From Yeosuana aromativorans (lineage in GTDB: Bacteria > Bacteroidota > Bacteroidia > Flavobacteriales > Flavobacteriaceae): DNA of 64,000 nucleotides. Made by a program: the position numbers and the translations under genes. Position 1 is the stretch's first letter. Every line of letters starts with the position of its first letter. Under the pieces are notes generated by a model. The model did no database searches. It was not told where the DNA came from and saw only the letters and a list, made by a program, of their open reading frames with translations. The DNA lies in the NCBI RefSeq assembly GCF_014646655.1, contig NZ_BMNR01000008.1, forward strand, positions 66,719-130,718, in the 5' to 3' direction. Of the stretch, positions 45,878-54,061 are shown piece by piece.

Positions 45878-46820
45878 TGTTCATTTGTATTTCCTTGGTT
45901 TGGGTATTGCTCATTTTTTCAATGGCTGGAACCAGTTTGTTTATAAGGTCTGCCATAAATTCATAATCCATTTGATTGGCTTCATCCTTGACATGGTGGT
46001 AGTAATTATAGTTGGTAAAATCAAATGTAGATATGGTTTGACAAGGTTTATTGAATTCCTTATAAAAAGAATAGTTATCTGAACGATAAAACAATTGATA
46101 CTCTTCAGCCTTGGGCAATAATCCTACCAAGTTTAAATTGGTATACTCATTGATTTTACTAGCCATATTTGACAAATCAAACCCAGTTATGTATGCTTGA
46201 TAATCTTTGTCTACCATTGGAACACCTATCATTTCAAATTCAATCATGGTATACAAATTCAGTCCTTCAGATTTTAACTTTTTAGCTAAATGCTTAGAAC
46301 CCAATAAGCCCATTTCTTCACCAGAAAACAAAGCAAACATGATGCTTCTTTTATTGTTCTTTTTTAAAGCAAAATAATCTGCCATGACCATAACGGCACA
46401 TGTTCCAGAGGCATCGTCATTAGCACCATTGGCAATGGAATCATTCTCAACTTTTTTACCAAAACCAATGTGGTCGTAATGCGCCCCAAGTATAACAACT
46501 TCATCTTTTAAAACGGGATCATTTCCTTCTATAAAACCAATTATATTGTAACCCGTAACTTCTTTCACCCTAAAGCTATCTCTATAAGTTTTAAAATAGG
46601 GTTTGATGTGATTCTTTTTAAATCGGTCTTCAATGTAGTGGGCTGCCTTTTCAATTCCTGGTGTTCCAGTATTGCGCCCCTGTAACTCATCTGATGCCAA
46701 ATAAGTCAAATCCTTCTTTATAGAATCACTTGTTATTTTTAAATCCTTTGTACCTGATTGACCCAAAGGCTTACAGCTAAAAACAAGAACTAAACTCAAA
46801 TAGAACACTAATTTCCTCAT
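45870..46820 (-). CDS. M28-family zinc peptidase (lipoprotein)
   Basis: 316 residues with an N-terminal lipoprotein signal (lipobox Cys16 in LVFSC). M28 zinc ligands are in GAHYDHIGFG, GANDDASGTC, SGEEMGLLGS and the later EFEMIG/FYRSDNYSF segments. It would be an envelope aminopeptidase or carboxypeptidase of the PepA/glutaminyl-cyclase-like group. It is the first gene of the M28-SDR-HAD operon. Confidence 0.9.
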   Translation of the reverse strand: MRKLVFYLSLVLVFSCKPLGQSGTKDLKITSDSIKKDLTYLASDELQGRNTGTPGIEKAAHYIEDRFKKNHIKPYFKTYRDSFRVKEVTGYNIIGFIEGNDPVLKDEVVILGAHYDHIGFGKKVENDSIANGANDDASGTCAVMVMADYFALKKNNKRSIMFALFSGEEMGLLGSKHLAKKLKSEGLNLYTMIEFEMIGVPMVDKDYQAYITGFDLSNMASKINEYTNLNLVGLLPKAEEYQLFYRSDNYSFYKEFNKPCQTISTFDFTNYNYYHHVKDEANQMDYEFMADLINKLVPAIEKMSNTQTKEIQMNNE

Positions 46821-46837
46821 CTCAATTTTTTAAAGTT

Positions 46838-46845
46838 TAAAGATA
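46838..46845 (-). promoter_or_regulatory. Candidate -7 element of the M28 operon
   Basis: TATCTTTA on the minus strand, 17 bases before the M28 ATG. A TTG lies 14 bases further upstream, slightly closer than usual. Confidence 0.35.
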
Positions 46846-46912
46846 AAAAAATCCTATACCAACACACTATTTTAAACGCATTTAACAGACTACTTAAAAC
46901 AATTTTAATCTA

Positions 46913-46943
46913 TTGTAAAATATATTATAAATCACTAACTTTC
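46913..46943 (+). promoter_or_regulatory. Candidate promoter of the DUF4242-AraC regulator gene
   Basis: TTG (46913-46915), 20 bases, TAACTTTC (46936-46943), with 17 bases left to the ATG at 46961. Confidence 0.4.
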
Positions 46944-46960
46944 CTGAAAACCAACCAGCT

Positions 46961-48067
46961 ATGCCAATATACATGGATCGTCATAATGTTTCAGATGCTG
47001 TGACTGCAGAAATTATTGCACAAATCCATCAAGAAGATTTGAAAATTGAGCATAATTATGGCTGTAGAGGCATGACCTATTGGTTTGATGAAGAACGAAA
47101 AACCGCCTTTTGTTTGATTGAAGCGCCAAACGAAAAAGCCATTAAGGATATGCACAAGGCAGCACATGGTGACGTACCCCATAGAATTATAGAAGTAGAC
47201 AAAACGATTGTAGAATCGTTTTTAGGTCGTATTGAAGACCCTGAAAAGTCTCAGGACACTGACTTAAATATTATAAATGACCCTGCTTTTAGGCTTTTAA
47301 TGGTTATTGAAACCAGTAATTATTTAGATAGGCTTGAAGCTAATCAATATACCATCTTCACACAAAAGTTCCACAATAATGTATCAAAGCGTTTACAGCA
47401 GTTTAACGGTAACATTGTAAAAAAGGATAACAATAATTATTTGGTCTCGTTTAAATCGGTGACTGATGCCGTATTGTGTGCGCAAAAAATCCAGTTTCAA
47501 TTTAAATATGTTACTCCAAAATTTGATCCTTCAAGTCGCAAGTTAAAAATAGCGTTAAGTTCTGGAACACCTGTGACCAATAAAGACAATCTTTTTGAAG
47601 ATGCCATTACTTTGGCAAGCCATATGTGCGATGTCATTCAAGACCCCTTTGCTATTACATCTGAGGTAAATGCGCTTTACGAAAGTGAAAATAGGCACGC
47701 CACTATTGACAAAGAATTGGTACGAGTGTTATCTGTATCTGATGAAAAATTTCTAATCCATTTAATGGATTATACTGAAAAGGTATGGAACAATCCTGAT
47801 TTTAATGTGAGTGATTTTAGCAAAGCTTTAGGTTATAGCAAATCACAGTTGAACCGAAAATTAAAAAAACTCACAGGCCAATCTCCCAATGCGTTCATAA
47901 AAGAATTCAGATTACATAAAGCATTGCAATTATTGCGCAAACAGCATGGAAATATCTCGGAAATAGCTTATGAAACGGGTTTCAATAGCGCTACTTATTT
48001 CTCAAAATGTTTTTTGGATAAATATCACATCTTACCTTCAAAGTATATTCAGCAGCATATAATTTAA
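46961..48067 (+). CDS. Three-domain regulator: DUF4242, cyclase-like, AraC DNA-binding
   Basis: 368 residues. Residues 1-90 are a DUF4242 (SCO4226-like) domain: MPIYMDRHNV, YGCRGMTYWF, TAFCLIEAPNEKAI and the HKAAHG loop. Residues about 108-255 resemble a class III nucleotidyl-cyclase fold (NIVKKDNNNYLVSFKSVTDA, LKIALSSGTPV) without obvious metal-binding Asp pairs, so a sensor role is more likely than catalysis. Residues about 268-366 are an AraC double helix-turn-helix (FSKALGYSKSQLNRKLKKLT, ISEIAYETGFNSATYFSKCF). It is followed by a truncated haemoglobin and two stand-alone DUF4242 proteins, its likely targets. Confidence 0.85.
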   Translation: MPIYMDRHNVSDAVTAEIIAQIHQEDLKIEHNYGCRGMTYWFDEERKTAFCLIEAPNEKAIKDMHKAAHGDVPHRIIEVDKTIVESFLGRIEDPEKSQDTDLNIINDPAFRLLMVIETSNYLDRLEANQYTIFTQKFHNNVSKRLQQFNGNIVKKDNNNYLVSFKSVTDAVLCAQKIQFQFKYVTPKFDPSSRKLKIALSSGTPVTNKDNLFEDAITLASHMCDVIQDPFAITSEVNALYESENRHATIDKELVRVLSVSDEKFLIHLMDYTEKVWNNPDFNVSDFSKALGYSKSQLNRKLKKLTGQSPNAFIKEFRLHKALQLLRKQHGNISEIAYETGFNSATYFSKCFLDKYHILPSKYIQQHII

Positions 48068-48088
48068 ACGCTTTATCCAATCAAAATG

Positions 48089-48152
48089 ATTCAAAATTGC
48101 GCTTTTTTGAATTGAATTTAGGGATCACTTCGTATTTAGATTGATACATTTG
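48089..48152 (+). promoter_or_regulatory. Promoter and upstream dyad of the globin-DUF4242 operon
   Basis: TACATTTG at 48145-48152 is an exact TAnnTTTG box, 24 bases before the globin ATG. The -33 region (TTTAGG at 48117) is poor. A perfect 8-bp dyad ATTCAAAA/TTTTGAAT (48089-48096/48105-48112) lies directly upstream of it. A weak -33 plus an upstream dyad suits control by the AraC-type regulator encoded just before, but the dyad could also be that gene's terminator. Confidence 0.5.
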
Positions 48153-48176
48153 AGTTCAACCAAAAAATAAATAACA

Positions 48177-48551
48177 ATGAGTACATCCCTTTTTGAAAGA
48201 CTAGGTGGTGCAAAGGGTATCTCAATGATTGTTGATGATACCGTAGAAAACCACATGAACAATCCAAACATTAACGCCAGATTTCTTCCTTACAAGGATT
48301 TACCTGAACAAATGGATTTGGTAAAAAAACACACTGTAGATTTTTTTAGTGCCGGTAGTGGCGGTCCTGTTGTTTACTCAGGAAGAGATATGGTAACCAC
48401 ACACAAAGGCATGAATATTAGTCATGCTGAATACATGCATACCATAGATGACATTTTTATGGCCTTAGATAAAAATGCCATTGATGAGGACACTAAAAAG
48501 GATGTTCTATACATTTTATGGTCACTAAAAACCATGATTATTGCACAATAA
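48177..48551 (+). CDS. Group 1-type truncated haemoglobin
   Basis: A 124-residue 2/2 haemoglobin. It begins LFERLGGAKGISMIVDDTVE. GPVVYSGRDMVTTHKGMNIS carries the proximal haem His76, and HAEYMHTIDDI forms the G helix. Such globins bind O2, NO or CO and are often linked to NO detoxification or oxygen sensing. It is the first of three genes spaced 29 and 37 bases apart with the two DUF4242 proteins, downstream of a regulator that itself has a DUF4242 domain. The linkage suggests a common stress or metal response, which is inference. Confidence 0.92.
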   Translation: MSTSLFERLGGAKGISMIVDDTVENHMNNPNINARFLPYKDLPEQMDLVKKHTVDFFSAGSGGPVVYSGRDMVTTHKGMNISHAEYMHTIDDIFMALDKNAIDEDTKKDVLYILWSLKTMIIAQ

Positions 48552-48580
48552 ACCAATTTTAACTTAATTTTTTTTTAACC

Positions 48581-48853
48581 ATGCCAAAATACGTCATAGA
48601 AAGAGACATTCCCGGGGCAGGAAAATTATCCCAGGAACAATTAAAAGGAATTTCGCAAACTTCTTGCAAAGTGTTGCAAAACCTTGGCCCAGAAATCAAT
48701 TGGGTTCATAGCTATGTTACCCAAGATAAGATTTACTGTGTATACATAGCTCCCAATAAAGAGATGATTATGGAACACGCCAAGCAAGGTGGGTTCCCTG
48801 CTAATTCTGTTAACGAGGTATCAACAATCATAGACCCAACAACTTCAGAATAA
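48581..48853 (+). CDS. Cytoplasmic DUF4242 (SCO4226-like nickel-binding family) protein
   Basis: A 90-residue single-domain protein without signal peptide. It starts MPKYVIERDIPGAGKLSQEQ. Conserved residues include Cys in ISQTSCKVL, WVHSYV, KIYCVYIA and EHAKQGGFPANSV. Streptomyces SCO4226, a related family member, binds nickel. Here the His of EHA and the two Cys are candidate ligands. It is a close paralogue of the exported protein encoded next (about two thirds identical by eye over 86 positions). Confidence 0.85.
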   Translation: MPKYVIERDIPGAGKLSQEQLKGISQTSCKVLQNLGPEINWVHSYVTQDKIYCVYIAPNKEMIMEHAKQGGFPANSVNEVSTIIDPTTSE

Positions 48854-48890
48854 TCAATAAAAACCATAGTTTAATTTAAATCAACCAATT

Positions 48891-49286
48891 ATGAAAACTT
48901 TAAAATCATTATTAATCTTAGCAATTGCTATTTCGAGTTTTAGCGTGTTAGGACAAGAAAAATCAGCCAGTAGTCTTTTAACAGACGAATTGAAAACAAA
49001 AGATGAAAACATGTATGTTATTGAACGAGTAATTCCGGGAGCGGGAAATTTATCTGCTGAAGAATTACAGGCCATTTCTCAAACTTCCTGTGGGGTTTTA
49101 GACCAAATGGGCTCCGATAACATTAAATGGTTACATAGTTATGTCACTGGAGATAAAATTTATTGTGTGTATATGGCAAAAAGTGAGGATTTGGTAAGAG
49201 AACACGCCCAAAAAGGTGGTTTTCCAGCAAATTCTGTAGCCGCTGTAAAAACAATCATAGATCCTACTACTGCCAATAACAAATAA
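48891..49286 (+). CDS. Exported DUF4242 protein
   Basis: 131 residues. A Sec signal peptide (about 1-21, MKTLKSLLILAIAISSFSVL then GQ) and a short linker precede a DUF4242 domain from about residue 42. That domain contains YVIERVIPGAG, ISQTSCGVL, KIYCVYMA and EHAQKGGFPANSV. It is clearly a duplicate of the cytoplasmic protein encoded just upstream, so the operon places the same domain on both sides of the inner membrane. A strong bidirectional terminator follows. Confidence 0.87.
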   Translation: MKTLKSLLILAIAISSFSVLGQEKSASSLLTDELKTKDENMYVIERVIPGAGNLSAEELQAISQTSCGVLDQMGSDNIKWLHSYVTGDKIYCVYMAKSEDLVREHAQKGGFPANSVAAVKTIIDPTTANNK

Positions 49287-49311
49287 GCATGCAATATGCT
49301 TTCACACAGAT

Positions 49312-49347
49312 AAAAAACCTGCTTCAAATAAAGAAGCAGGTTTTTTT
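49312..49347. terminator. Bidirectional terminator (globin operon / pdh operon)
   Basis: AAAAAACCTGCTTC and GAAGCAGGTTTTTT form a perfect 14-bp stem around a 7-base loop, with a T-run on the plus strand and its mirror on the minus strand. It lies between two convergent genes. Confidence 0.88.
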
Positions 49348-49366
49348 ATTTAATATGCGATTATTA

Positions 49367-50983
49367 TTATACCAACATGGTAACAGGATTTTCAATATAT
49401 CCTTTTAAGGTTTGAAGGAATTGTGCTCCAGTAGCACCATCCACTGTTCTATGGTCACATGCCAAACACAATTTCATGGTGTTACCCACAACAATTTTTC
49501 CGTTTTTAACCACTGGCTTTTGAACAATGTTACCTACTGATAAGATAGCCGAATTAGGCTGATTGATGATAGATGTAAAACTTTCAATACCAAACATACC
49601 TAAATTGGAAACCGTAAAGGTACTGCCTTCCATTTCTTGTGGCGTTAACTTTTTGTTTCTGGCGCGTCCTGCAAAATCTTTAACAGCAGCCCCAATTTGT
49701 GGTAAACTTTGCTCATTGGCAAACTTAACCACAGGCACCACCAAGCCATCTTCAACAGCTACTGCAACACCTATATGAACATGATTGTTCAAACGCATTT
49801 TATCAGCAAACCATTGTGAGTTCACCTGCGGATGTTGTTTTAATGCCAAGGCACAGGCCTTAACAACCATATCATTATATGAGATTTTTGTATCTGGAAT
49901 CGTGTTGAATTGCTCACGGAACGCAATGGCATTATCCATATCAAATTCCACATTTAAATAATAATGCGGAGCCGTGAATTTAGATTCTGACAAACGTTTG
50001 GCAATCACTTTGCGCATTTGTGAGTTTGGTTTCTCATCAAAGTCTTCTTGACCAGATGGCACAAACTTACCACTAGCAGCAACTGAAGAGGTGGCGGCAG
50101 CAGGTGTGAAGTTTTCTACATCACGTTTTACAATTCTTCCGTTTTCTCCTGTACCTTTTACTTGCTGTAAATCAATACCTTTTTCTTCGGCCATTTTTTT
50201 AGCCAACGGCGATACAAATAATCTTCCATTAGAAGCTGTTTGTACTGGTTGTGAAGCAACAGGTTTTTCGGCTTGTTTTGGAGCTTCTTTCTTGGGCGCT
50301 TCTTCAACTTTAGCTGGTTCTTGTTCTTTTGAAGAACTTGAATCGGCTTTAAAATTTTTGGCAATATTGGAAACATCTGTTCCTTCAGGCCCAATAATGG
50401 CTAAAAGCGAATCTATTTTTGCTGACTCACCTTCGTTAATACCTATATGTAAAAGCGTTCCTGATTGAAATGACTCAAACTCCATAGTGGCTTTATCAGT
50501 TTCAATCTCAGCTAAGATATCACCTTCACTTACTTTGTCCCCAACTTTTTTAACCCATGTGGCAACCGTACCTTCTTCCATAGTATCACTCAAACGTGGC
50601 ATGGTAACTACAGTTACACCTTCTGGAATATCAACATCATTTGAAATTTCAGAAGCAGGTTCTTCCTTGGTTGTTTGTGCTGGTTTTTTATCTTCAGCTT
50701 TTGGTGCTTCAGGTGTAGAATTTAACAAATCTGAAATATCTTCTCCTTCTTCTCCAATAATGGCCAATAAAGAATCCACTTTGGTTGTTTCTCCTTCTTG
50801 TACCCCAATATGAAGTAAGGTTCCTTCATGAAATGATTCAAACTCCATTGTGGCTTTATCGGTTTCAATTTCTGCTAAAATATCACCTTCTTTTACTTTG
50901 TCTCCAACTTTTTTCAACCAAGTAGCAACCGTACCTTCTTCCATGGTATCGCTTAAACGAGGCATGTTTATAATTTCTGCCAT
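49367..50983 (-). CDS. pdhC: Pyruvate dehydrogenase E2, dihydrolipoamide acetyltransferase
   Basis: 538 residues. Two lipoyl domains (about 1-80 and 125-205) each carry the lipoylated Lys in EIETDKATMEFES (first at Lys43). Pro/Lys/Glu-rich linkers separate them. A peripheral-subunit-binding domain follows (FVSPLAKKMAEEKGID). The acetyltransferase core ends in ACDHRTVDGATGAQF with the catalytic His. It transfers acetyl groups from E1 to CoA. It is 3 bases downstream of pdhA on the same strand. The E1 beta gene is not adjacent, as in other Flavobacteria. Confidence 0.96.
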   Translation of the reverse strand: MAEIINMPRLSDTMEEGTVATWLKKVGDKVKEGDILAEIETDKATMEFESFHEGTLLHIGVQEGETTKVDSLLAIIGEEGEDISDLLNSTPEAPKAEDKKPAQTTKEEPASEISNDVDIPEGVTVVTMPRLSDTMEEGTVATWVKKVGDKVSEGDILAEIETDKATMEFESFQSGTLLHIGINEGESAKIDSLLAIIGPEGTDVSNIAKNFKADSSSSKEQEPAKVEEAPKKEAPKQAEKPVASQPVQTASNGRLFVSPLAKKMAEEKGIDLQQVKGTGENGRIVKRDVENFTPAAATSSVAASGKFVPSGQEDFDEKPNSQMRKVIAKRLSESKFTAPHYYLNVEFDMDNAIAFREQFNTIPDTKISYNDMVVKACALALKQHPQVNSQWFADKMRLNNHVHIGVAVAVEDGLVVPVVKFANEQSLPQIGAAVKDFAGRARNKKLTPQEMEGSTFTVSNLGMFGIESFTSIINQPNSAILSVGNIVQKPVVKNGKIVVGNTMKLCLACDHRTVDGATGAQFLQTLKGYIENPVTMLV

Positions 50984-50986
50984 AGC

Positions 50987-51985
50987 TTATAATTTATGTT
51001 GTAAAAATGGATAATTCTCTTGCTCATAGACCACATCATACATGACGTTTTTATCAGGAAATGGTGATTCTTCTGCAAATTTTTCACATTCTGCAACTAA
51101 ATCCTTTACGCGCTTATCGATAACTTTTAAGTCATCTTCTGTTGCGTATTTTTTATCTAATATAATTTTTTTGACTTGTGTAATAGGGTCTATCTTTTTG
51201 TATTCCTCAACCTCATCCTTTGTTCTGTAATGTTGCGCATCACTCATGGAATGTCCTCTGTAACGATATGTCTTTAGTTCTAAAAACGTTGGGCCGTCAC
51301 CTCTACGAGCTCTTTGAATGGCTTCATCAAAAGCTTCGGCAACTTTTACAGGGTTCATACCATCTACAGGTCCACATGGCATTTCATAACCTTTACCTAG
51401 TTTCCAAATATCTGTGTGATTAGCTGTTCTAGCAACCGATGTTCCCATAGCATAACCATTATTTTCACAAACAAAAACAACAGGCAATTTCCATAACATG
51501 GCCAAATTAAAGGTTTCATGTAAAGACCCTTGGCGAGCAGCGCCATCACCAAAACAACATAAGGTTACCGCATCACTTCCATGATACTTATCCCCAAAAG
51601 CCATACCTGCCCCTAAAGGAATTTGGCCTCCCACTATACCATGACCACCATAAAAACGGTGCTCTTTGGAAAAGATATGCATAGAACCTCCCAAACCTTG
51701 AGATGTTCCTGTTGCTTTTCCGTATAGTTCTGCCATTACGCGTCTTGGATCCACGCCCATTCCTATTGGCTGTACGTGGTTTCTATAGGCCGTAATCATT
51801 TTATCTTTTGTCAAATCCATGGCATGCAAGGCGCCTGCCAATACGGCTTCTTGGCCATTGTACAGGTGCAGAAACCCTCTTACTTTTTGTTGGATATAAA
51901 CCGCTGCTAGTTTGTCTTCAAACTTTCTCCAAAATAGCATGTCTTCATACCATTTAAGGTATGTGTCTTTAGTGATTTTTTGCAT
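50987..51985 (-). CDS. pdhA: Pyruvate dehydrogenase E1 component, alpha subunit
   Basis: A 332-residue thiamine-diphosphate enzyme. The TPP/Mg motif is FGDGAARQGSLHE ending in VCENN. The phosphorylation-loop-like region YRYRGHSMSDAQHYRTKDE and the substrate-channel segment GGHGIVGGQIPLGAGMAFG are present. It decarboxylates pyruvate with the E1 beta subunit and passes the acetyl group to E2 encoded next. A strong TTTG-N18-TACTTTTG promoter is 31 bases upstream. Confidence 0.96.
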   Translation of the reverse strand: MQKITKDTYLKWYEDMLFWRKFEDKLAAVYIQQKVRGFLHLYNGQEAVLAGALHAMDLTKDKMITAYRNHVQPIGMGVDPRRVMAELYGKATGTSQGLGGSMHIFSKEHRFYGGHGIVGGQIPLGAGMAFGDKYHGSDAVTLCCFGDGAARQGSLHETFNLAMLWKLPVVFVCENNGYAMGTSVARTANHTDIWKLGKGYEMPCGPVDGMNPVKVAEAFDEAIQRARRGDGPTFLELKTYRYRGHSMSDAQHYRTKDEVEEYKKIDPITQVKKIILDKKYATEDDLKVIDKRVKDLVAECEKFAEESPFPDKNVMYDVVYEQENYPFLQHKL

Positions 51986-52015
51986 CGACTAATATTGTTT
52001 TAATTAAGCGAGCCA

Positions 52016-52045
52016 CAAAAGTAATACATTGTAGGCTATTGCAAA
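52016..52045 (-). promoter_or_regulatory. Promoter of pdhA-pdhC
   Basis: On the minus strand TTTG (52045-52042), 18 bases, TACTTTTG (52023-52016). This is the best match in the window to the flavobacterial consensus, 31 bases before the pdhA ATG. Confidence 0.75.
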
Positions 52046-52183
52046 AACCTAAATTAATTAAAGTGTGGAAAAATATCAAAAAAAAGCTATTAAGAAATTA
52101 CGCTGTTTATTTCATACTTTTTTTTAACAAATTGTGGCTTTTTAAAAATGTAAGCTAATAAAAATATCAAATTCCAAAAGAAA

Positions 52184-52666
52184 CTACAACATGGTTTTAT
52201 CAAAAACCAGTGGTAATAAATTTGCCAATGAACCTGATTTTGCAATTTTACCAGTTTCGCCCATAAAATAAATCTCAATGGGTGTGTGTTGCTTTATTTC
52301 ATACTCAGCAATAGCTTGTCTACAAGAGCCACATGGTGGAACTGGTGTTGTTGTTTGATTGTTTTTTGAACCTGCCGTAATAGCCATTTTAAGTATGGTT
52401 GCGTTTGGGTATTGAGAGCTCGCATAAAAAATAGCGGTTCGTTCAGCACACAACCCAGCGGGATAGGAAGCGTTTTCTTGATTATTACCAGTAATGATTT
52501 TATTGTTATCCAATAACAAAGCCGCCCCTACATAAAATTCTGAATACGGTGCATAGGCCTGTTTTCTGGCTTCTATGGCTTTTTCCATTAACATGGCCAC
52601 ATCTGATGGCAATTCGTCTAAACTATCATATAAGTATAGCGTAGATTCTATTTTTATTTCCTTCAT
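52184..52666 (-). CDS. cdd: Cytidine deaminase
   Basis: 160 residues with the zinc motifs CAERTAIFYAS (Cys ligand and catalytic Glu) and PPCGSCRQAI (two Cys ligands); substrate contacts are in GAALLLDNN. It deaminates cytidine/deoxycytidine to uridine in pyrimidine salvage. In Flavobacteria it commonly sits next to porV. A TAACTTTA -7-like box (52683-52690) lies between the porV terminator and this gene, so it is probably transcribed on its own. Confidence 0.95.
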   Translation of the reverse strand: MKEIKIESTLYLYDSLDELPSDVAMLMEKAIEARKQAYAPYSEFYVGAALLLDNNKIITGNNQENASYPAGLCAERTAIFYASSQYPNATILKMAITAGSKNNQTTTPVPPCGSCRQAIAEYEIKQHTPIEIYFMGETGKIAKSGSLANLLPLVFDKTML

Positions 52667-52708
52667 ATAGTATTTCCTTCCATAAAGTTAAGAAACTATT
52701 TTATACAA

Positions 52709-52746
52709 AAAAACTATTGCCCTAAGTATATAGGACAATAGTTTTT
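52709..52746 (-). terminator. Terminator of porV
   Basis: AAAAACTATTG and CAATAGTTTTT form an 11-bp stem with an inner CCTA/TAGG helix, followed on the minus strand by a T-run. It separates porV from cdd. Confidence 0.8.
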
Positions 52747-52765
52747 CTTTAAATTTCATTATGTA

Positions 52766-54013
52766 TTAATATTCGTTATACTCGCCAGCGCCAATATTAA
52801 AGGTCAATGAAAAACGCAAGGTGTTTTCCAAAGGACTTTGGATTTTAGAGGCTGAAAACAGATAGGATAAATCTATGTTAATAACGTTATATTTAAAACC
52901 AGCTCCCAAAGCCAAAAATTTTCTGGCTCCCTTTATTTCACTTTCATTGAAGTAACCCATTCTAAAGGCAAACGAATCTTCATACGTATATTCTGCACCC
53001 AAAGCCCAGGTAAATTCTTTTAACTCTTCACTAAATCCGCCCGGAGCATCACCAAATGACTGAAAAACCCCTGACAAGAAGTCAACATTTGGGTCTTGAC
53101 CTTTATATATGACCCCATTGGTGTCTGAAATTTGATTTCCCAGGTCGTCAACACCTTCATCATATTTGTTATTACCGTTGTTATCTGTATATTCATATTC
53201 GGTTCCATAAATTGGTGGTGTTGGCACCAATAGTTTAGCAACTTCAGCTGTAACGGCCAATTTATTATAATTATCAAAAATAAAATCAAACCCAGCTCCT
53301 AATCTTAAATTGGTAGGTTGGAAATTTTCTTGACCACCTTCAGTATATTTAAACTTTGGTCCTAAATTTTGAATGGCAAAACCTAGTCTCCATCGCCCAT
53401 TAAAATCACTGTAAGCCTCTTCTTCTGTTTGATAATATCCTGAAATATCAACTCCAAATGTACTAGCTGGTGTAGCATCTGGATCAACTGGTGAAAGCTT
53501 TAAATCTGATCGCAAATACCGCATGGCTACCGACATGGCAAATTGATCTGACAATCTTAGCGCATAAGAAGCATCCAAAGTCAGTTCATTTGGTCTTTCA
53601 ATTAATGCTTGTGAAAATTCATCTTGAACAAATTCAATATCACCTAAGGAGAAATACTTAAAACTAACCGCAAAAGCACTACGCTCATCCAAACGATTAA
53701 AATAAGTCAGGTTTCCTAAAAAGATATCATTTACCAGTTTGCTTAGATACGGTGTGTAACTTACCCCTAAACCTGATTTGGCTTCTGAAAACACATATTT
53801 TGAAGAGTTCCATTGTTGAGAGAAAGCATCGACAGACGTAGCGACGCCCATGTCACCCATGGCTGCAGCTCTGGCATCTGGAGCAATTAATGTAAACGGC
53901 ATCCCCGTAGTTATTACCCTACTATCATTAGGATTTGGAATAATTGTTGTTGTTTGGGCGTTTGTTTTTACAACCAGGAATAAGATTGCAAGGATTAATA
54001 ATTTGGTCTTCAT
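52766..54013 (-). CDS. porV: T9SS outer-membrane protein PorV (LptO)
   Basis: A 415-residue FadL-like 14-strand barrel with a signal peptide (about 1-19). It has the PorV N-terminal segment (FTLIAPDARAAAMGDMGVAT) and an Asp/Asn-rich loop (YTDNNGNNKYDEGVDDLG) that looks calcium-binding. PorV shuttles cargo with the type IX sorting domain from the secretion pore to the attachment complex with the sortase PorU, encoded upstream. It has its own internal promoter over the porU stop. Confidence 0.95.
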   Translation of the reverse strand: MKTKLLILAILFLVVKTNAQTTTIIPNPNDSRVITTGMPFTLIAPDARAAAMGDMGVATSVDAFSQQWNSSKYVFSEAKSGLGVSYTPYLSKLVNDIFLGNLTYFNRLDERSAFAVSFKYFSLGDIEFVQDEFSQALIERPNELTLDASYALRLSDQFAMSVAMRYLRSDLKLSPVDPDATPASTFGVDISGYYQTEEEAYSDFNGRWRLGFAIQNLGPKFKYTEGGQENFQPTNLRLGAGFDFIFDNYNKLAVTAEVAKLLVPTPPIYGTEYEYTDNNGNNKYDEGVDDLGNQISDTNGVIYKGQDPNVDFLSGVFQSFGDAPGGFSEELKEFTWALGAEYTYEDSFAFRMGYFNESEIKGARKFLALGAGFKYNVINIDLSYLFSASKIQSPLENTLRFSLTFNIGAGEYNEY

Positions 54014-54031
54014 TTAGTCAATTTAGTTTAA

Positions 54032-54061
54032 CAAATATAATTTTTTATTATAGTATAACAA
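54032..54061 (-). promoter_or_regulatory. Internal promoter of porV, overlapping the porU stop
   Basis: On the minus strand TTG (54061-54059), 19 bases, TATATTTG (54039-54032), 18 bases before the porV ATG. The -33 element is inside the last codons of porU. Confidence 0.65.
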
